From: Bullera alba
Taxonomy: Eukaryota > Basidiomycota > Tremellomycetes > Tremellales > Bulleraceae
NCBI GenBank assembly: GCA_001600095.1
Contig: BCIX01000001.1
Location: forward strand, 2,232,001-2,296,000
Direction: 5' to 3'
DNA: 64,000 nt
This document shows positions 23,647 to 35,274 of this stretch, in pieces. The translations under genes were made by a program, and so were the position numbers. The notes under the pieces are model-generated. The model was given only the letters and a program-made list of their open reading frames with translations. It ran no database searches and was not told the DNA's origin. Each line of letters opens with the position of its first letter. Position 1 is the first letter of the stretch.

Positions 23647-24642
23647 CTATACACCCTCTGAAAGCGGATCACTGTCAGCGGGAACACGAAGGCCTACGTG
23701 GGCGACAAGAGCACTCACCAGCAAGAGCGGCGTTGAATCGGGTGACCTTCGACTGAGCAGATAGGTCGACTAGGAGCGGTCAGACGCGTGGTGACCCACA
23801 GAGGAGCTGTACTCACTGGTCTTGTCTCCGAAGTCAACAAGCAGACCTCCGATAACCCCTGGGTTGACCTGGAACGCGACATCAGTCACTGACGTAAACA
23901 GAGCATCAACCATCACCCACCCTGTTGGTGAGCTTGAGGGTCTTGCCAGCGGCAGCCTCAGTTCCCTTCAAAGCCTTCTCCAGTCGCGATAGAGCTTTCG
24001 AGTCCAATGGCTCGGCGCTAGTGACAACGACCTCGAGCTCTCCTCTGTATGCGGCGATCAGGGTCTGGAAGTCCTCAAAGACCTTGGGGGCCTGGTTGAG
24101 TCGGCCGTTCTCGGACAAGACGCTTAGAAGGTTCTTGAGGATTGGAGATGAGCCAGATGGGACGATGCTCGATAGTTGGGATTCCCTGTCCGAGGCAGAC
24201 AATGTTGGGTTTTCTGCGCGATAGTTGTCAGTGAGAAGGATCTCACAAAGATAGCCCCGATGTTCCATCTTTCGTGACGGCAGCATCACTCACGCAGGAA
24301 AGCGGCGACTTTGGCGTCATCCTTGATCTTCTTGTCAAAGCTCTCAATGTCCTTGGCCAGAGTCTCAAGCTCTTTTGACGACTTTCTCAAGGCAGCGAGG
24401 TAGGTGGAAGTAGCGTATGTTCCCGTCAACGAGTTGAGCTGAATGGGAGCCTGTTCATGTCAGTTCCCAGTCCTCGCTTTCTTTTCGTTTGATCGTGATC
24501 TCTCCTTGCGACCTCCCTGCGTTCCGGCATATTTGTCCAATTGACTTCCAAGCCATCCTCGTCCTTTTCCTCCTTCACTTACCTTGACCTCGGCGGCAGT
24601 GGCGTATCCCCTTTTGAGGACTGTTCTGAGAGCGGAAGCCAT
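23647..24642 (-). CDS. ATP5: Mitochondrial ATP synthase OSCP subunit (subunit 5)
   Basis: Five or so exons. The start MASALRTVLKRGYATAAEVK is a mitochondrial presequence. The mature part begins APIQLNSLTGTYATSTYLAALRK and continues through the helical OSCP N-domain to SILKN-type and EVVVTSAEPLD segments. It ends in the beta-rich C-terminal part (KTLKLTNRVNPGVIGGL, LVDFGDKTIDLS), which is the OSCP/delta-subunit signature. OSCP sits on top of F1 and joins it to the peripheral stalk of complex V. The final exon, coding EGV plus stop, is reached through an AG at 23656. The gene is head-to-head with NF-YA/HAP2. Confidence 0.95.
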
Positions 24643-25073
24643 AGTGAGTGGTGAGGTTGTGGGTATGTCTAAGCTGGCCTCTATCTATGAGTCTCTGCCT
24701 TGCTATGACAAGCCAGGGGGAGCAGGACCGGGGGAGGAGGAGGAGGGGGGAGCTGACGGAGATTTACGGTGTTTCTGCGAGTGTGGCAGAGTGATTGCAA
24801 TTTGCTTCCGTTTGTCTGATCGGATACACTCGGCCGGGTTTTTGGGTGAATAGCAACTTGGATCTGAACAGCGTCGACAACAGTATGAAGTGCTCACAAG
24901 ATAGATAGAGAGGGGCTTCGATCGAAAGACTGTGCAGATACCACTCCATCCCAAAGAACGATCCACTAGGCGATACCGATGGCATCCAGTTGAAACAGTA
25001 CCTCACCTCGAATAATCAAGTCGGGATCGCGGTTCGATCTTCCCCCGGATTGGAATATTTGGCTCTGGGAACG
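24643..25073. promoter_or_regulatory. Shared OSCP / HAP2 divergent promoter
   Basis: 431 bp separate the opposing ATGs. A purine run lies at 24717-24757. An inverted CCAAT box (ATTGG) is at 25049-25053, about 20 bp before the HAP2 ATG. It is a possible self-binding site for the CCAAT complex, but the pentamer is common by chance. Confidence 0.5.
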
Positions 25074-26100
25074 ATGAACGACACTCTGTCAATACCCTTC
25101 TTCGGGCAGGAGCCATCCGGATCCTCACCATTTCCACCTACTCCGCCATTTGGCGATGCGTACGACTCATCGTTCTATTCCTCGAGCTCGTTTGATCTGG
25201 AGCCTGCGGCGGGAGGTAATGGGGAGCGGCTTGGAGCGGGATTGATGAGAAGGAACTCGAGCGACAAAAGACCCGCTGATAGTGAGGCGGAATCATCACG
25301 GACCAGTTGCTGAGCGAGGGACACTGACGACCTCCCAGCCATGTACAATTTCCCAACCCCGGCTGCGAGCTCAAGCTCGTCCGCACCATCAACATACATG
25401 AACACCCTATACCAACAGCCAGCTTTCTTCAATGTCAATCTCGATGCGGAGCGTTTCAACCCATACAGCTCTCCACATCAATCGCGTCCTTCACCACCTG
25501 GGTTGTCATCCCACATCTCAACGCCATTGTCCACATCACCGCACTTGACGCAGCATGTTCAGCCATCACATGTCTCCCATATGCCCAATCCTTCCGCTGC
25601 AATCAATGGTATGGCGAGTATAGCCGGCCCATCTACGTACGCCAGGACCAACTCGCCTTCGAACGACGAAGCGGATTACCTCAGATCGGACGACGAGGAT
25701 GAGGAGGAACACGAGGAATTGGTCAAAATGGAGGATGGCCCGGATGTCTTACTGGAAGAAGGTGTCGATGTTGACAACGAGGAACCGCTATACGTTAACG
25801 CCAAGCAGTATCATCGGATACTGAAGAGGAGAGCGGCGAGGCAACGGCTTGAGGAGTTGAACCGGTTGGCGAGGTCGAGAAAGGTGAGCGCTCTCTCGAA
25901 ATAGGTCAAGTGTATAAGACTGACATGCCTTGCAGCCATATCTCCACGAGTCACGACATCGTCATGCTTGCAGTCGACCCCGTGGAAAGGGTGGGAGATT
26001 CCTCACGGCCGAAGAGATCGAGCAGCTCAAGAAGGACGAGGCGGCCAAGGAGCGCGATGGGGTTTCAGAGGACAGCAGTCGTCCCAGTACTGCAATCTGA
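25074..26100 (+). CDS. HAP2: CCAAT-binding factor subunit NF-YA / Hap2
   Basis: Three exons (25074-25281, 25339-25883, 25936-26100) give 305 residues. The N-terminus is Ser/Pro-rich, and an acidic stretch (DDEDEEEHEELVKMED) precedes the conserved NF-YA core. The first helix EPLYVNAKQYHRILKRR, which contacts NF-YB/NF-YC, is followed by the linker and the DNA-binding element. That element (PYLHESRHRHACSRPRG, then KGGRFLT) is completed only by the last splice. Hap2 gives sequence specificity to the CCAAT complex, which in fungi controls respiration, iron and haem genes. The neighbouring divergent gene encodes an ATP synthase subunit, a target-type gene. Confidence 0.96.
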
Positions 26101-26406
26101 GTATGGAAGTTGTGTTTTGAAGCAATGGACCGTGCCGAGTCGTGGGTCGGACCTGCTTTATAGATATAGACCTGTTGTGACAATGCATGTACGAGTACCG
26201 CATAGCGAAGTCAAGTACTGATGAGTGGTGGAAATGACATCACGCGAGACGAGGAGGATCCTTTGATGCGGACAATCAATTTGCGCAGTTGATTCACCTG
26301 TTCTACCCTACACTGACTCACTGCTCCGAGCTGACGGTCAATCATGATCTTACTGAACTTCTGATTCGTCTTACTTGGCATAATCAAACAGGCAGCCTTT
26401 TGCACG
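26101..26406. other. Tandem intergenic region, no gene seen
   Basis: It lies between HAP2 and the PfkB-like gene, both on the plus strand, and holds the 3' end of the former and the promoter of the latter. Confidence 0.4.
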
Positions 26407-27856
26407 ATGTCAGATCGCTTCATCACGCTGGGTGGGTGCTGCAGCTGTAGAAGAGTGTTGACGCCTTGAAGAGGTGTTCATCATTGACACATTCACCAAA
26501 ATCGAGGATGATGGGACTGAACACCCGAGCGACAAGCCCGATGAGGTGAGTGTCTCTCGATATGTGCTCGTCTTTGTCTGGCTGATTGCGGGCAGATTGG
26601 GGGAGGCGGAACTTACAGTATGTTCAGATGTCTGGAGCCGAACGGCACCGCTGACTGCATTCCAGCTACAAATGGTGCACGGATCTTCTTGCCGTCCCCG
26701 AGGATAGGCCTGATGATTCATCACTCGCCGGAAACTATGCCCATGAGCATGAAGGCCAAGCTCCTTGAATACGGAGAGGACATGTTCGACTTCATCGTGA
26801 GGCAAGATGGTCATGGGACCGTTCGAGCAGTCAACAAGTACAAGCGAGAGTTTAGGATGTACGTATGTTCCCGCTCACACCCATTATCGCTCATGACTAC
26901 AGAGCTGACAGAGATAACGGCACCTAGCTTTGAATACCTCACTGCACCCATATTCTACACCCTGGATCACCTGCTCCATTCGAGGTTCATCGAACCCCTC
27001 CCGGCGGTGATACACATGATCGTGTATCCCCCTCGAGGACTGGAAATCCTTGGGCAGATCAAGCGAGTTGGTACGGCAAAGGGTCAACCCAACTGGCAGC
27101 CCTTGGTACTGTGTGAACCCGAGCTGGCAAGTATACTCCGGTACAAACCTGAAATCTGAGCTGGTACTGACCAAAATCAGTAGACATGCTGCAATCCCGA
27201 GAACATCGAGGTTTTCCGAGAGATAGCTGCCGACAGTGATGTGTTCAGGTGAGCCAGTTACTGACAGTACTTTAAGATCGCACTGATGAGTCTGTGACTC
27301 AGCCCGAACCACACTGAAGCACTGGGCTTCACTGGCCTGACCTTCAACGAGACATCGGCCCTGTCCCGTGCTCAGTTAGTCGAAGCTATCGAGAGAGCGA
27401 CACTACTCCTCGCCAGCTGGAAGCCCCGACGTGCAGCCATCATTCGTGCAGGCGCTCTGGGTGCCTGCTATGTCGACACCACCTCAGCATCAGGAGCAAT
27501 GGTCAAGGTGGAGTGGATACCTCCCTACTGGCAAGCAGGCTCCGAGGACAAGATTGTCGATCCTACTGGTGCCGGCAACTCTTTCATGGGTGGCTGTGGT
27601 GCCGCTCTGATGCAGGGCCACGATGTGAGAGAGGGTGAGTGGACATCTCACAGGCTGAGTGACTCGCGTGGAGAAGGAAGATCTATGGGCTAACACTCCC
27701 TTCCTAGCCGTACTGTGGGCCACCGTCGCCGCTTCATTCACCATCGAGCAAAGCGGTCTTCCGACGCTAGAGAAACGCGAAGGAGTCGAGCTGTGGAACG
27801 GAGACGTACCGCGAGAACGAATCGAGACTCTAAGACATCGTCTCGCCGCGGTGTGA
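26407..27856 (+). CDS. PfkB-family carbohydrate kinase-like protein (Mak32-like)
   Basis: Eight exons (introns 26432-26471, 26546-26595, 26618-26665, 26859-26927, 27127-27183, 27249-27302, 27635-27707) give 352 residues. The protein begins MSDRFITLEVFIIDTF, has the Gly-rich GGGGTY block and ends with the PfkB signature VDPTGAGNSFMGG, which includes the catalytic-base Asp and anion hole (DPTGAGN). Overall it resembles yeast Mak32, a member of the ribokinase family named from dsRNA virus maintenance genetics; the substrate is unknown. One intron starts with GC (GCAAGT at 27127), and another is only 40 nt. Assignment to the family is firm; equivalence to Mak32 is inferred from the GGGGTY and NGARIFL pattern. 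Confidence 0.85.
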
Positions 27857-28339
27857 GAGGAGAGCTGTGGGGGTCGCCGTGACGCCATGAGCCATCACAT
27901 GTCACAGCCCGCTGGCGGCTGCGCCCACGCGTCTGTCGACGACGACCAGGCGCCAGGCTAGCTAGGATTTGCCCTCATATGAAGGCGGATAAGAATATCT
28001 TGCAAGTGAAGACCTGTCTGCGTCGAGTGCATTTGCATTGTTGAGGTCCCTCCTCTCGATCATCGATCCGTCTGTGCGTGATGCCTGGCCATATCATGAC
28101 TTCCGGCTCTTTTGAAAGCGGCGCGAACCGGTCCCCAGCATGCGTGGCCAGGTCACGTGGTCGAGAAAGTTCGAGCTTGCGAGCGCCGCCAGCCTGCGAT
28201 GCCTTGCTGCTCGCTGGGAGGTATGCGATGTCCTCAGAGCAGCAGAAGTCCTGACTGACACATCGTAGTGTGCTGGGTTCCCGATTCTACAACCTCGCCT
28301 CCTCGCGCTCCAGTCGCTCAGACACAACACTATAGCAGG
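27857..28339. other. Tandem intergenic region, no gene seen
   Basis: It lies between the PfkB-like gene and the Mtf2-like gene and probably holds the promoter of the latter. An ACGCGT hexamer occurs at 27927-27932. Nothing else is supported. Confidence 0.4.
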
Positions 28340-29877
28340 ATGCGTTTCTCGACATTAGAGCGTCAGCTCTCCGCTCTCTGCTCGACGTCCGCCAGACAAG
28401 TCCCATCAGCGTCCTCTAGCCGTCGACCATTCATCACTACACCCCGGCGATACGAAGAGAAGCCAGACTCGGAAACCTCGGGGAAGGGACTGTCAGAATA
28501 CATACAGGACTCGACTGCCGAGAGCAGTACCGATTCCGCTTCCACGACCCCTCCTGGCTTGTTCGTGCCGTTCAAAGAGCCAGCGGAGCCTGATCCTGGA
28601 ACGCCATACGTCGACCTCTCGGCGTATGGCAAAGCAGCTCGAAAACTCGAGGATCCAGGTCATCCGGAGGTGATAGGGCCTGAATCATTTGGAGCGCTAG
28701 CATCAATAGCAGCTAGCGCACATCCGCTTCCCTCCTGGATGCAATCGTCGGCTCCCCGAGATGCCCCTCCCGATAATGCCCGACAACGAGAGCCAAGGGA
28801 AGCCTCACGCATGTCATCGTGAGTGGAAGCAAGGGATGCCCTGTGTTCTATCTTGGCTGACCGATGTACAGTCGATCCGGGCGTAAGGGGGACGTTCCCC
28901 TCCGATACGAGCCATCGAATTTGGACAAAGCCTTTGTCTCCCCGGAGGACATCACCACTTCACCTCGAGCCAGGAATATTAAGGGAGTCCATGACAGGAC
29001 TCGTAGAGCGTTAGGTCGAACAGAACACGAAGCCGGCACATTCAACGAACTGCTCGATGGAATTTTCGCTGAACTTGATCGACATGGCGCAAAACGACGG
29101 GAAGGATTCAACCCCGGCGAGACAGGTGGCCGGTCCGCGCCGGGGCTCTCTTCCTCGGGTCCGCTTGGTCTCAGATCATACAAACGACCAGTCATCGCAA
29201 CAATGGACGACGCATTGCTGGATCAGATCGATCAGCTCAAGGAAGAGATGAGCCAATGCGCAACGGATCTCGACGTTATGGAATGGGCAAAGACGAAATT
29301 CTTTTCAGATTTGGAGAGCGAGGGCGAGATCATGTTCCCTAGGTGGTACCCCTACATGCTGGCGAACGTGCTCAAGACGCTCAGACTGAATTACAACAAT
29401 CCCCATCTCGCATTGGCAGTCTTCAACTTCGCTTCGACCCATTCTATCGATAGTTATTTGAGCGGATGCCAGGCTACCGCCTACAACGAAGTTTTGAGCA
29501 TTCGATGGGACCACTTCAGAGATCTCGAGGGTGTCGGAACGGCAGTACGCGAGATGGACAGAAACGCAGTACAGTGGAACAGGGAGACGAGGGAGCTTCT
29601 CGACAAGGTCGTCAGCGAGGTCTCGTCCAAGCTGTTGACCGCCAACCCAGACGACCGTATGTCCAGATACACCGACCCCCCATCAGCCGAGGATGAACAG
29701 GCAGAGGATATCGGGACGATGGAGAAGGGGACCAGACGGTGGATGAGATATCTGGAGGGTAGGATCAGAGAGGATCTCGATCGAGAGCACAGGATCTCTT
29801 CAAAGAGAAGAGAGTGGTCCATGTGGAATCGGGAGTCGCCGGACTCAAAGGCGTCGGTCAGCGCCAGCGACATCTAA
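28340..29877 (+). CDS. Mitochondrial protein with Mtf2-like C-terminal domain
   Basis: Two exons (28340-28818, 28872-29877) give 494 residues. The N-terminus MRFSTLERQLSALCSTSARQ is Arg/Ser-rich and looks like a mitochondrial presequence. A disordered middle leads to a helical domain (about residues 270-420) with WAKTKFF, MFPRWYPYMLANVLKT and the alternating helices that follow. I recognise this as the Mtf2-like C-terminal domain of fungi. Yeast Mtf2/Nam1 acts in mitochondrial mRNA processing and links the mitochondrial RNA polymerase to translation. The domain call is from memory of the family, and the function here is inferred. The gene is convergent with NC2-beta; the two stops are 155 bp apart. 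Confidence 0.75.
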
Positions 29878-30032
29878 GACCTCAATCCCAATCTCGCTCC
29901 TTCTGCACAACACTCATACTTGCAATTGTACATGACTCCTCCAAAATGGCATGATACGTGTTGTACAACAGGCCGTTGGTCCCAGGCTTGGTTTCGATCA
30001 TCGTTATGCTGGCCATACCTCCAAAGCACCGC

Positions 30033-30723
30033 TCACTGTCCCGCCTCAAATCGGGCTTGCGAAGATGCAAACAGTCTTTCTTGTAACGCCAGCAGTTCCT
30101 CCTGCGACATTCCGTTCGTATCTGGCTGTGTCCTCGCACGGTCCTAGAAGGGGTCAGCTCAATCACTAGATCAACACCTTCCGCAAAGACCTACTTTTAC
30201 GGATTGCTTGAACTCCTTATTTGACTCCTCGACTTCGGGTATGAAGTCCTCGAAGCCCAATTGCTACGACGGAACGTAGTCAGTCTCCAGGGGTCACAGT
30301 AGACTGACTGCACTTGGGGTTTTAAATACCTTGAGGGCCTCGATGACATGTTCTGGCGATATCGTCTTTTTGCTACTCTCGTCGCAAATCGTGTTGGACT
30401 GCGTCGATATCAACTTGATCCATTCTGCACAACGTGTCAGTACTGGCTGGTCAAGCTCTGCCTCCGTAGCCTATAAACGGCCGCACCGAGACTTACCAAT
30501 GCAGCATTCCACAATGACTTCTTTGGCATCCTTTGCGCATGTAATGTCCTCGGGCAGCATCTCTGCGTGTGGAGTCAGCGGGATTCGGCCCAAAAGCTCT
30601 GATGCACCAGTGATCCCGACTGCTGCATTCTAGTCGGACATCTGACTCACCCTGGACGAGCTTGAACACAGTTGCCTTTGGAAGTCCGACCTCATCTTCG
30701 GCAGCACCTTCGCGGTCCGACAT
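30033..30723 (-). CDS. NCB2: Negative cofactor 2 beta (Dr1), histone-fold TBP regulator
   Basis: Short exons join into a small protein starting MSDREGAAEDEVGLPKATV. The histone fold is complete: LPKATVFKLVQEMLP (helix 1), CAKDAKEVIVECCIEWIKL (helix 2) and KKTISPEHVIEALKQLGF (helix 3 region). The C-terminal part (EEVEESNKEFKQSVKDRAR) ends RFEAGQ with TGA at 30033-30035. NC2-beta pairs with NC2-alpha (Bur6) and grips TBP on DNA, blocking TFIIA/TFIIB entry and moving TBP along promoters. The gene shares a 304-bp divergent promoter with PRP38. Confidence 0.94.
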
Positions 30724-31027
30724 GGCGAGCTGAGCGAGCTATGCGATGTTTGGAGTCCTTGCAGTCCTCAGGTCCTCCTGAGTGCTGACGAGATGTTGTG
30801 CTTTGCGAGTCGGTAGCTGCAGTAGAGTGAGGTTGCAGTGGACTTGATTGTAGAGAGACAAGTTCGTTTATTTACAACAGCAACACCGAAAAGTCGAATT
30901 CGAACTCGACTCTTCGACACAGCGACAATTGCAACTCAACGTCAACTTGCGACTGTGACTCGCATTGCTATCATCACATCCGACGCCAACTTTATAGGAT
31001 ACTCGGAGCCACCCTCGTGACCTCACA
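30724..31027. promoter_or_regulatory. Shared NC2-beta / PRP38 divergent promoter
   Basis: 304 bp lie between the opposing ATGs, so both promoters and leaders are here. CA/AC-rich runs occur at 30870-30960. No clear TATA element was seen. Confidence 0.55.
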
Positions 31028-32189
31028 ATGTCAAGCTCTGTCCATAGGGGACCGCAGTCAGTTCACGGAGGAAATCCTCAGGTATGTCGACTTCGGCGTA
31101 GTTTCACCTTGGGTCACAGACTGCGACGAAGGGTACAGCTCGCTGATGCCATTCGCTTTCCAGTTCCTCATCGAGAAAGTCATTCGAGCTAGGATCTACG
31201 ATAGTTTATACTGGAAAGAGCATTGCTTTGCCTTGAATGGTACGTCAAGTCACACCCTGAACCTATTTCCATTCAGGTTGACAACTGATGTCCCCTTCTC
31301 ATAGCTGAGTCCTTGATAGACAAAGCGATCAAGATCAAAGCGATAGGAGGAGTCCATGATAGACAGACGCCAACGGATTTCATGTGTTTGACGCTCAAAT
31401 TGCTGCAATTGCAACCGGAGAAGGAGATTCTCATCGAGTACTTGCTAGCCGAGGAGTTCAAGTGAGCATCACAATCCCGCACGACATCTGTGGACCAGGA
31501 TGGAGTCAGTGGAACTGATGAGCTTGCTTCAGGTACCTCCGAGCTCTGGCAGCTTTCTATATACGTCTGACATTCCGCTCGATGGACATCTACGAGATCC
31601 TGGAACCGCTCATGAAGGATAATCGCAAGCTGCGCATACAGCAAGTCGGTGAGTTGTGTTGTCCAAGTCCATCCCCTTGCTTGTAGCGCTAACGGAGGGC
31701 TATATAGGTGGATACTCGTTGACGTACTTTGACGAATTCATCGACGAGATGATGACCAAGGACCGAGTATGCGACATCATCTTGCCGCGATTGACGCAAC
31801 GGAGCGTCTTGGAGGAAACAGAGGGCCTACCGCCTCGAAAATCGCTCCTGGTACGTGGCATCGCTCACAGTGTTAGTGTTATGAGCTGAAATAAAGGCTA
31901 GGAGGATGAGGACGAGGAGGAAGAGGATCGTCGACCACGGCACAGGTCCCGTACACCCTCCCGCACGCCTCCTTCGTCTCGAGGATCATCGCCGGATCTG
32001 CGGCGAGGCAGATCTAGGTCCAGCTCAGCATCTTCTGCTTCTAGCAGGAACAGGTATATATCCCGCTCGCCCAGTCTGTCTGGCGAAGAGGGCGATGTCA
32101 GGGGCAGGTACGTTAGCAGAAGCCCGAGCTTTTCACCGGACCGGCAGCTGGGTGATGAGGAGGAGGAAAAGCTGCCAGGTGACGTGTAG
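31028..32189 (+). CDS. PRP38: Pre-mRNA splicing factor Prp38
   Basis: Six exons (introns 31082-31163, 31240-31304, 31462-31532, 31649-31707, 31851-31901) give 277 residues. The first exon codes MSSSVHRGPQSVHGGNPQ. The Prp38 domain follows with EKVIRARIYDSLYWKEHCF, LLQLQPEKEILIEYLL, YLRALAAFYIRLTF and the GGYSLTYFDEFIDEM end. The C-terminal exon is an acidic and Arg/Ser-rich tail (SRTPSRTPPSSRG, SRSPSLS), as in metazoan PRPF38A and unlike S. cerevisiae Prp38. Prp38 is a U4/U6.U5 tri-snRNP/B-complex protein needed for spliceosome activation. Confidence 0.95.
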
Positions 32190-32320
32190 CCAAAGTAGTC
32201 CAGGTGTCGAGGGAGTCCGCAGGGGCTTGTCTATTTGTACATGCACGCATCATAATGACACGACGGTGAAGCTACATATGCGTGTGGCAGAGAGCTCGAG
32301 TTTACAGAAAGCGTCTAGAA

Positions 32321-35018
32321 CTATCGCCGAGGGAGACCAAATCGGCCTCGTTCTTGGCCCATCCTCGCTTCCAGCTCTACGACCTTATCCTCCAACTTGC
32401 CAGCGTTGTTGTCAATCGAGGATAGAGCCCGCAGATGGGCGCCGAGGATAGCTGAGAGCTGGTTGATTGGGTCATCTCCGCTCAGACCATCACCACCGCT
32501 CTGGGAGGAATTGGAAGACAGTTTGTTGACCTCTCCTATCATCTGTCCCAAATTTCTGGACAGGTCATCCAGCTGTTTGTTCAGATCTTCCGCGATACCG
32601 TACCTGATCGCGTTGCGATCAGCACTCATCTTGAGGGATGATAGTCACTTCACTTACGACCTCTCTCTGTCCTTGTCTGGTTGTGTTTTGCCGACTAGGG
32701 GCTTGTTGGTGTCGTTTGTCCTATTCTGCACTTCTTGCTCGTAAATCGTCAAATATCGATCCAGCTCCTTCTGCTGTGCCTCGATTGCCGATAGACTCTG
32801 GTCGACACCGGCTTGGGTCTGCTGAGCCTCGAGAACCTGTCGATGAAGGCTTGTTATCTGTGGGGAGGATCGAGTTAGCTCCATCTCCATACCAATCTCA
32901 TTCAAACACATACCGAGTTGCCATTGTCGACTAGCATCTTGTCCCATTCTCTCACTTCTCCAGCTTGCCTCTCAAACTCTTTCACCTGGATGTCCAAGTC
33001 GCGCGTCCATCCTTCGACGATGTCATCGAGCGTCTTGCCTCGGAGGAGATTGGGTGCAGGCTCCGTCGCAGCTGTAGTCGTAGCGGGCTGAGCTGCAGCT
33101 CCCGAGGTGGACGCGGCGGAGGTGGAAGCCGCGTTGTTGGCGGGTGTTGTGGTCGAAGCGGGTGTGGCGGTCTTGTTCAGGTTACCGAACAGACCTCCAC
33201 CAGCGGTAGGCGCGGATGCGGCGGGGGTAGCGGTAGACGCCTCTGCGGGTTTCGCACCAAACAACGATCCACCAGCAGGTGCAGCAGGTTTGTCTGTCGC
33301 TGCTGATGTTGCTGGGGCGGCACCAAAGCTGAATCCAGAGGTCTTTGGGGCCTCCTTCTCCCCCTCTTTAGGAGCTTCCGCCGGTTTCGCAGCGGCGCCA
33401 CCTAGTCCCGCAAAGCTGAATCCACCTGATGCCGGAGCTTTGGGTGCCTCAGGCGCGGCAACCTTGTCTGCAGATGGTGTTCCAGTAGCTGCTGCGCCGC
33501 CCAAGTTCCCAAAGCTGAACCCGGAAGCCTTAGGCGCCTCGGGCTCCTTTGGCTTGTCCGCAGCAGGCGTCGAAGATCCACCGAGGTTGCCGAATGAGAA
33601 TGATCCAGCGGGTTTGGGTGCCTCTGTCGTTGTCGCAGCGGGTTTGGGCGTTGAAGCACCTCCTAGTCCGCCAAAGCTAAAGCCTCCAGTTGCGGGTGGC
33701 TTGGGCGCCTCTGCCGTAGGAGTGGTCGATGCGGGAGTACTGGACGCTGCTGTGTTACCGAAGCTGAAACCACCAGCAGCAGGAGCCGCTGTCTGCGTTT
33801 TGGTGGCATCTTGATATGTCGGAGGCTCGGTGGATTTCCCAAACACACCACCTCCAAACAGACCTCCTCCGGCAGCTGGCTGGGCAGGCTTGTCCGCGCC
33901 GGCACTCTGGGTGTTGCCGAACAAAGATGGAGTAGCGGGTTTCGACGAGTCGGCAGCAGCTGGCTGGGCTCCGAAAGAGAAGAGTCCACCTGAAGGCGCA
34001 GCAGGCGTGGTGGTCGCTGGAGCTGCATTGGCAGTGCTGGGATTGCTCGCGGCGGTGCCTCCACCAAACAGGCCACCCGATGGAGCAGCTGTAGCTGGAG
34101 GCTTTGAGCCAAAGAGACCTCCTGTTGGCGCTACTGACGTTCCACTCTCTGCTGGCTTGCTGCCAAAGAGTCCCGTACCTGTCCCTGCCGCTGGTGCCCC
34201 CTCTGCGGGTTTAGCTCCTGGTCCAAACAATCCTCCTCCGAATCCAGAAGGCGCGCCTGTGTTCGAGTTACTGGTATTGTTGGAGCCAAACAATCCACCA
34301 CCTCCAGGAGCGGGGGCCGAACCCGCACCAAACAAGCCTCCACCGGTGGTTGCAGGTGGTGGACCGGCCGGTGTGGTCGTTTGGCCAAAGCCGCCAAATG
34401 CGGGTTTTGATGCTGGTGTGGTGGAGCCAGCGGGTTGGGTGTTGCCGAAGCTGAACAGATTATTCGATGGCGCTGCCTGTGCGGTAGAAGCTGCAGTGTT
34501 GGTGTTGGCTGTTCCGCCGAACGAGAATCCACTTGATGCGCCGGGAGCGGTTCCAGCTGTAGCCGCTCCGCCTCCAAATAGACCTCCTCCAGTTCCAGCT
34601 CCAGCTCCTCCGCCACCGAAGACACCTGTTGATCCTGCGGCTGGCTGAGAAGCTGCACCTCCAGCTGCGGTTGTTGAGCCAAAGAGACCTGTTCCAGCCG
34701 TGGCACCAGTGCTACTGGCTTGACCGCCGAAAAGTGAGCCTGACGCGGGTGTAGTAGACGCTATAAGGGCATCAGTAAGTACAACTCAGAAGTCCTCGTG
34801 AGGCACTGTGAGTATCTCACCTGCTCCACCAAAGCTGAAGGCGCTCGGTTTGCTAGCGTCTACAAACGAGAGTCAGTCGATACATGTGCTAGACATAACG
34901 CGACGACCTCGAGGCTCACTGTTATTGTTGTTCTGGCCGAAGCTGCCGAACCCAGCTACAGCGAATTGAATCAGCATATTCTGATCTTCTGCGAGGCGCG
35001 TATCCTATACTCACACAT
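32321..35018 (-). CDS. NSP1: FG nucleoporin Nsp1 (Nup62 family)
   Basis: The first coding exon is only ATGT (35018-35015), spliced to exons 34955-34920, 34859-34821 and a long exon 34760-32914. Together they keep one frame and begin MSGFGSFGQNNNN. The long exon is an FG-repeat domain (GGLFG, FSFG, GLFGSKPA) rich in Ala, Pro and Thr. The C-terminus is the Nsp1_C coiled-coil domain: RGKTLDDIVEGWTRDL, QAGEVREWDKMLV, then ITSLHRQVLEAQQTQ and KQLDDLSRNLGQM. Nsp1 lines the central channel of the nuclear pore with Nup49/57 and also joins Nup82. The stop is TAG at 32321-32323. The gene is divergent from the SmF gene. Confidence 0.94.
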
Positions 35019-35274
35019 GCTGATTCGAATTCGCGAGGATATGTTACAAGTATAGCAAGCTGAATCCTAGCACGCAACTTACGTTCGACGAATTCAACGA
35101 AGATGCTGATCTTGATCAAGCCTGCGCCTATTCTGAAATCTAGTAGGCGGCATGTTCCGCTCGCGAGCCTGTGACCTCCGAAAAGGGCAGTTGCCTGTTG
35201 TTTCCACAACTTCTCTGTCCTTCAGGTCACCCTCAGTGCTGTACTGCGTTTCACACCTACAAGACACGATCAAA
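35019..35274. promoter_or_regulatory. Shared NSP1 / SmF divergent promoter
   Basis: Only 256 bp lie between the opposing ATGs. The region must carry both promoters and leaders. No specific motif was recognised. Confidence 0.55.

Noticed and set aside
33107..34648. Long plus-strand open frames rich in Pro/Ala/Gly
   Set aside because: They are antisense shadows of the FG-repeat exon of NSP1; the biased repeats keep the opposite strand open.
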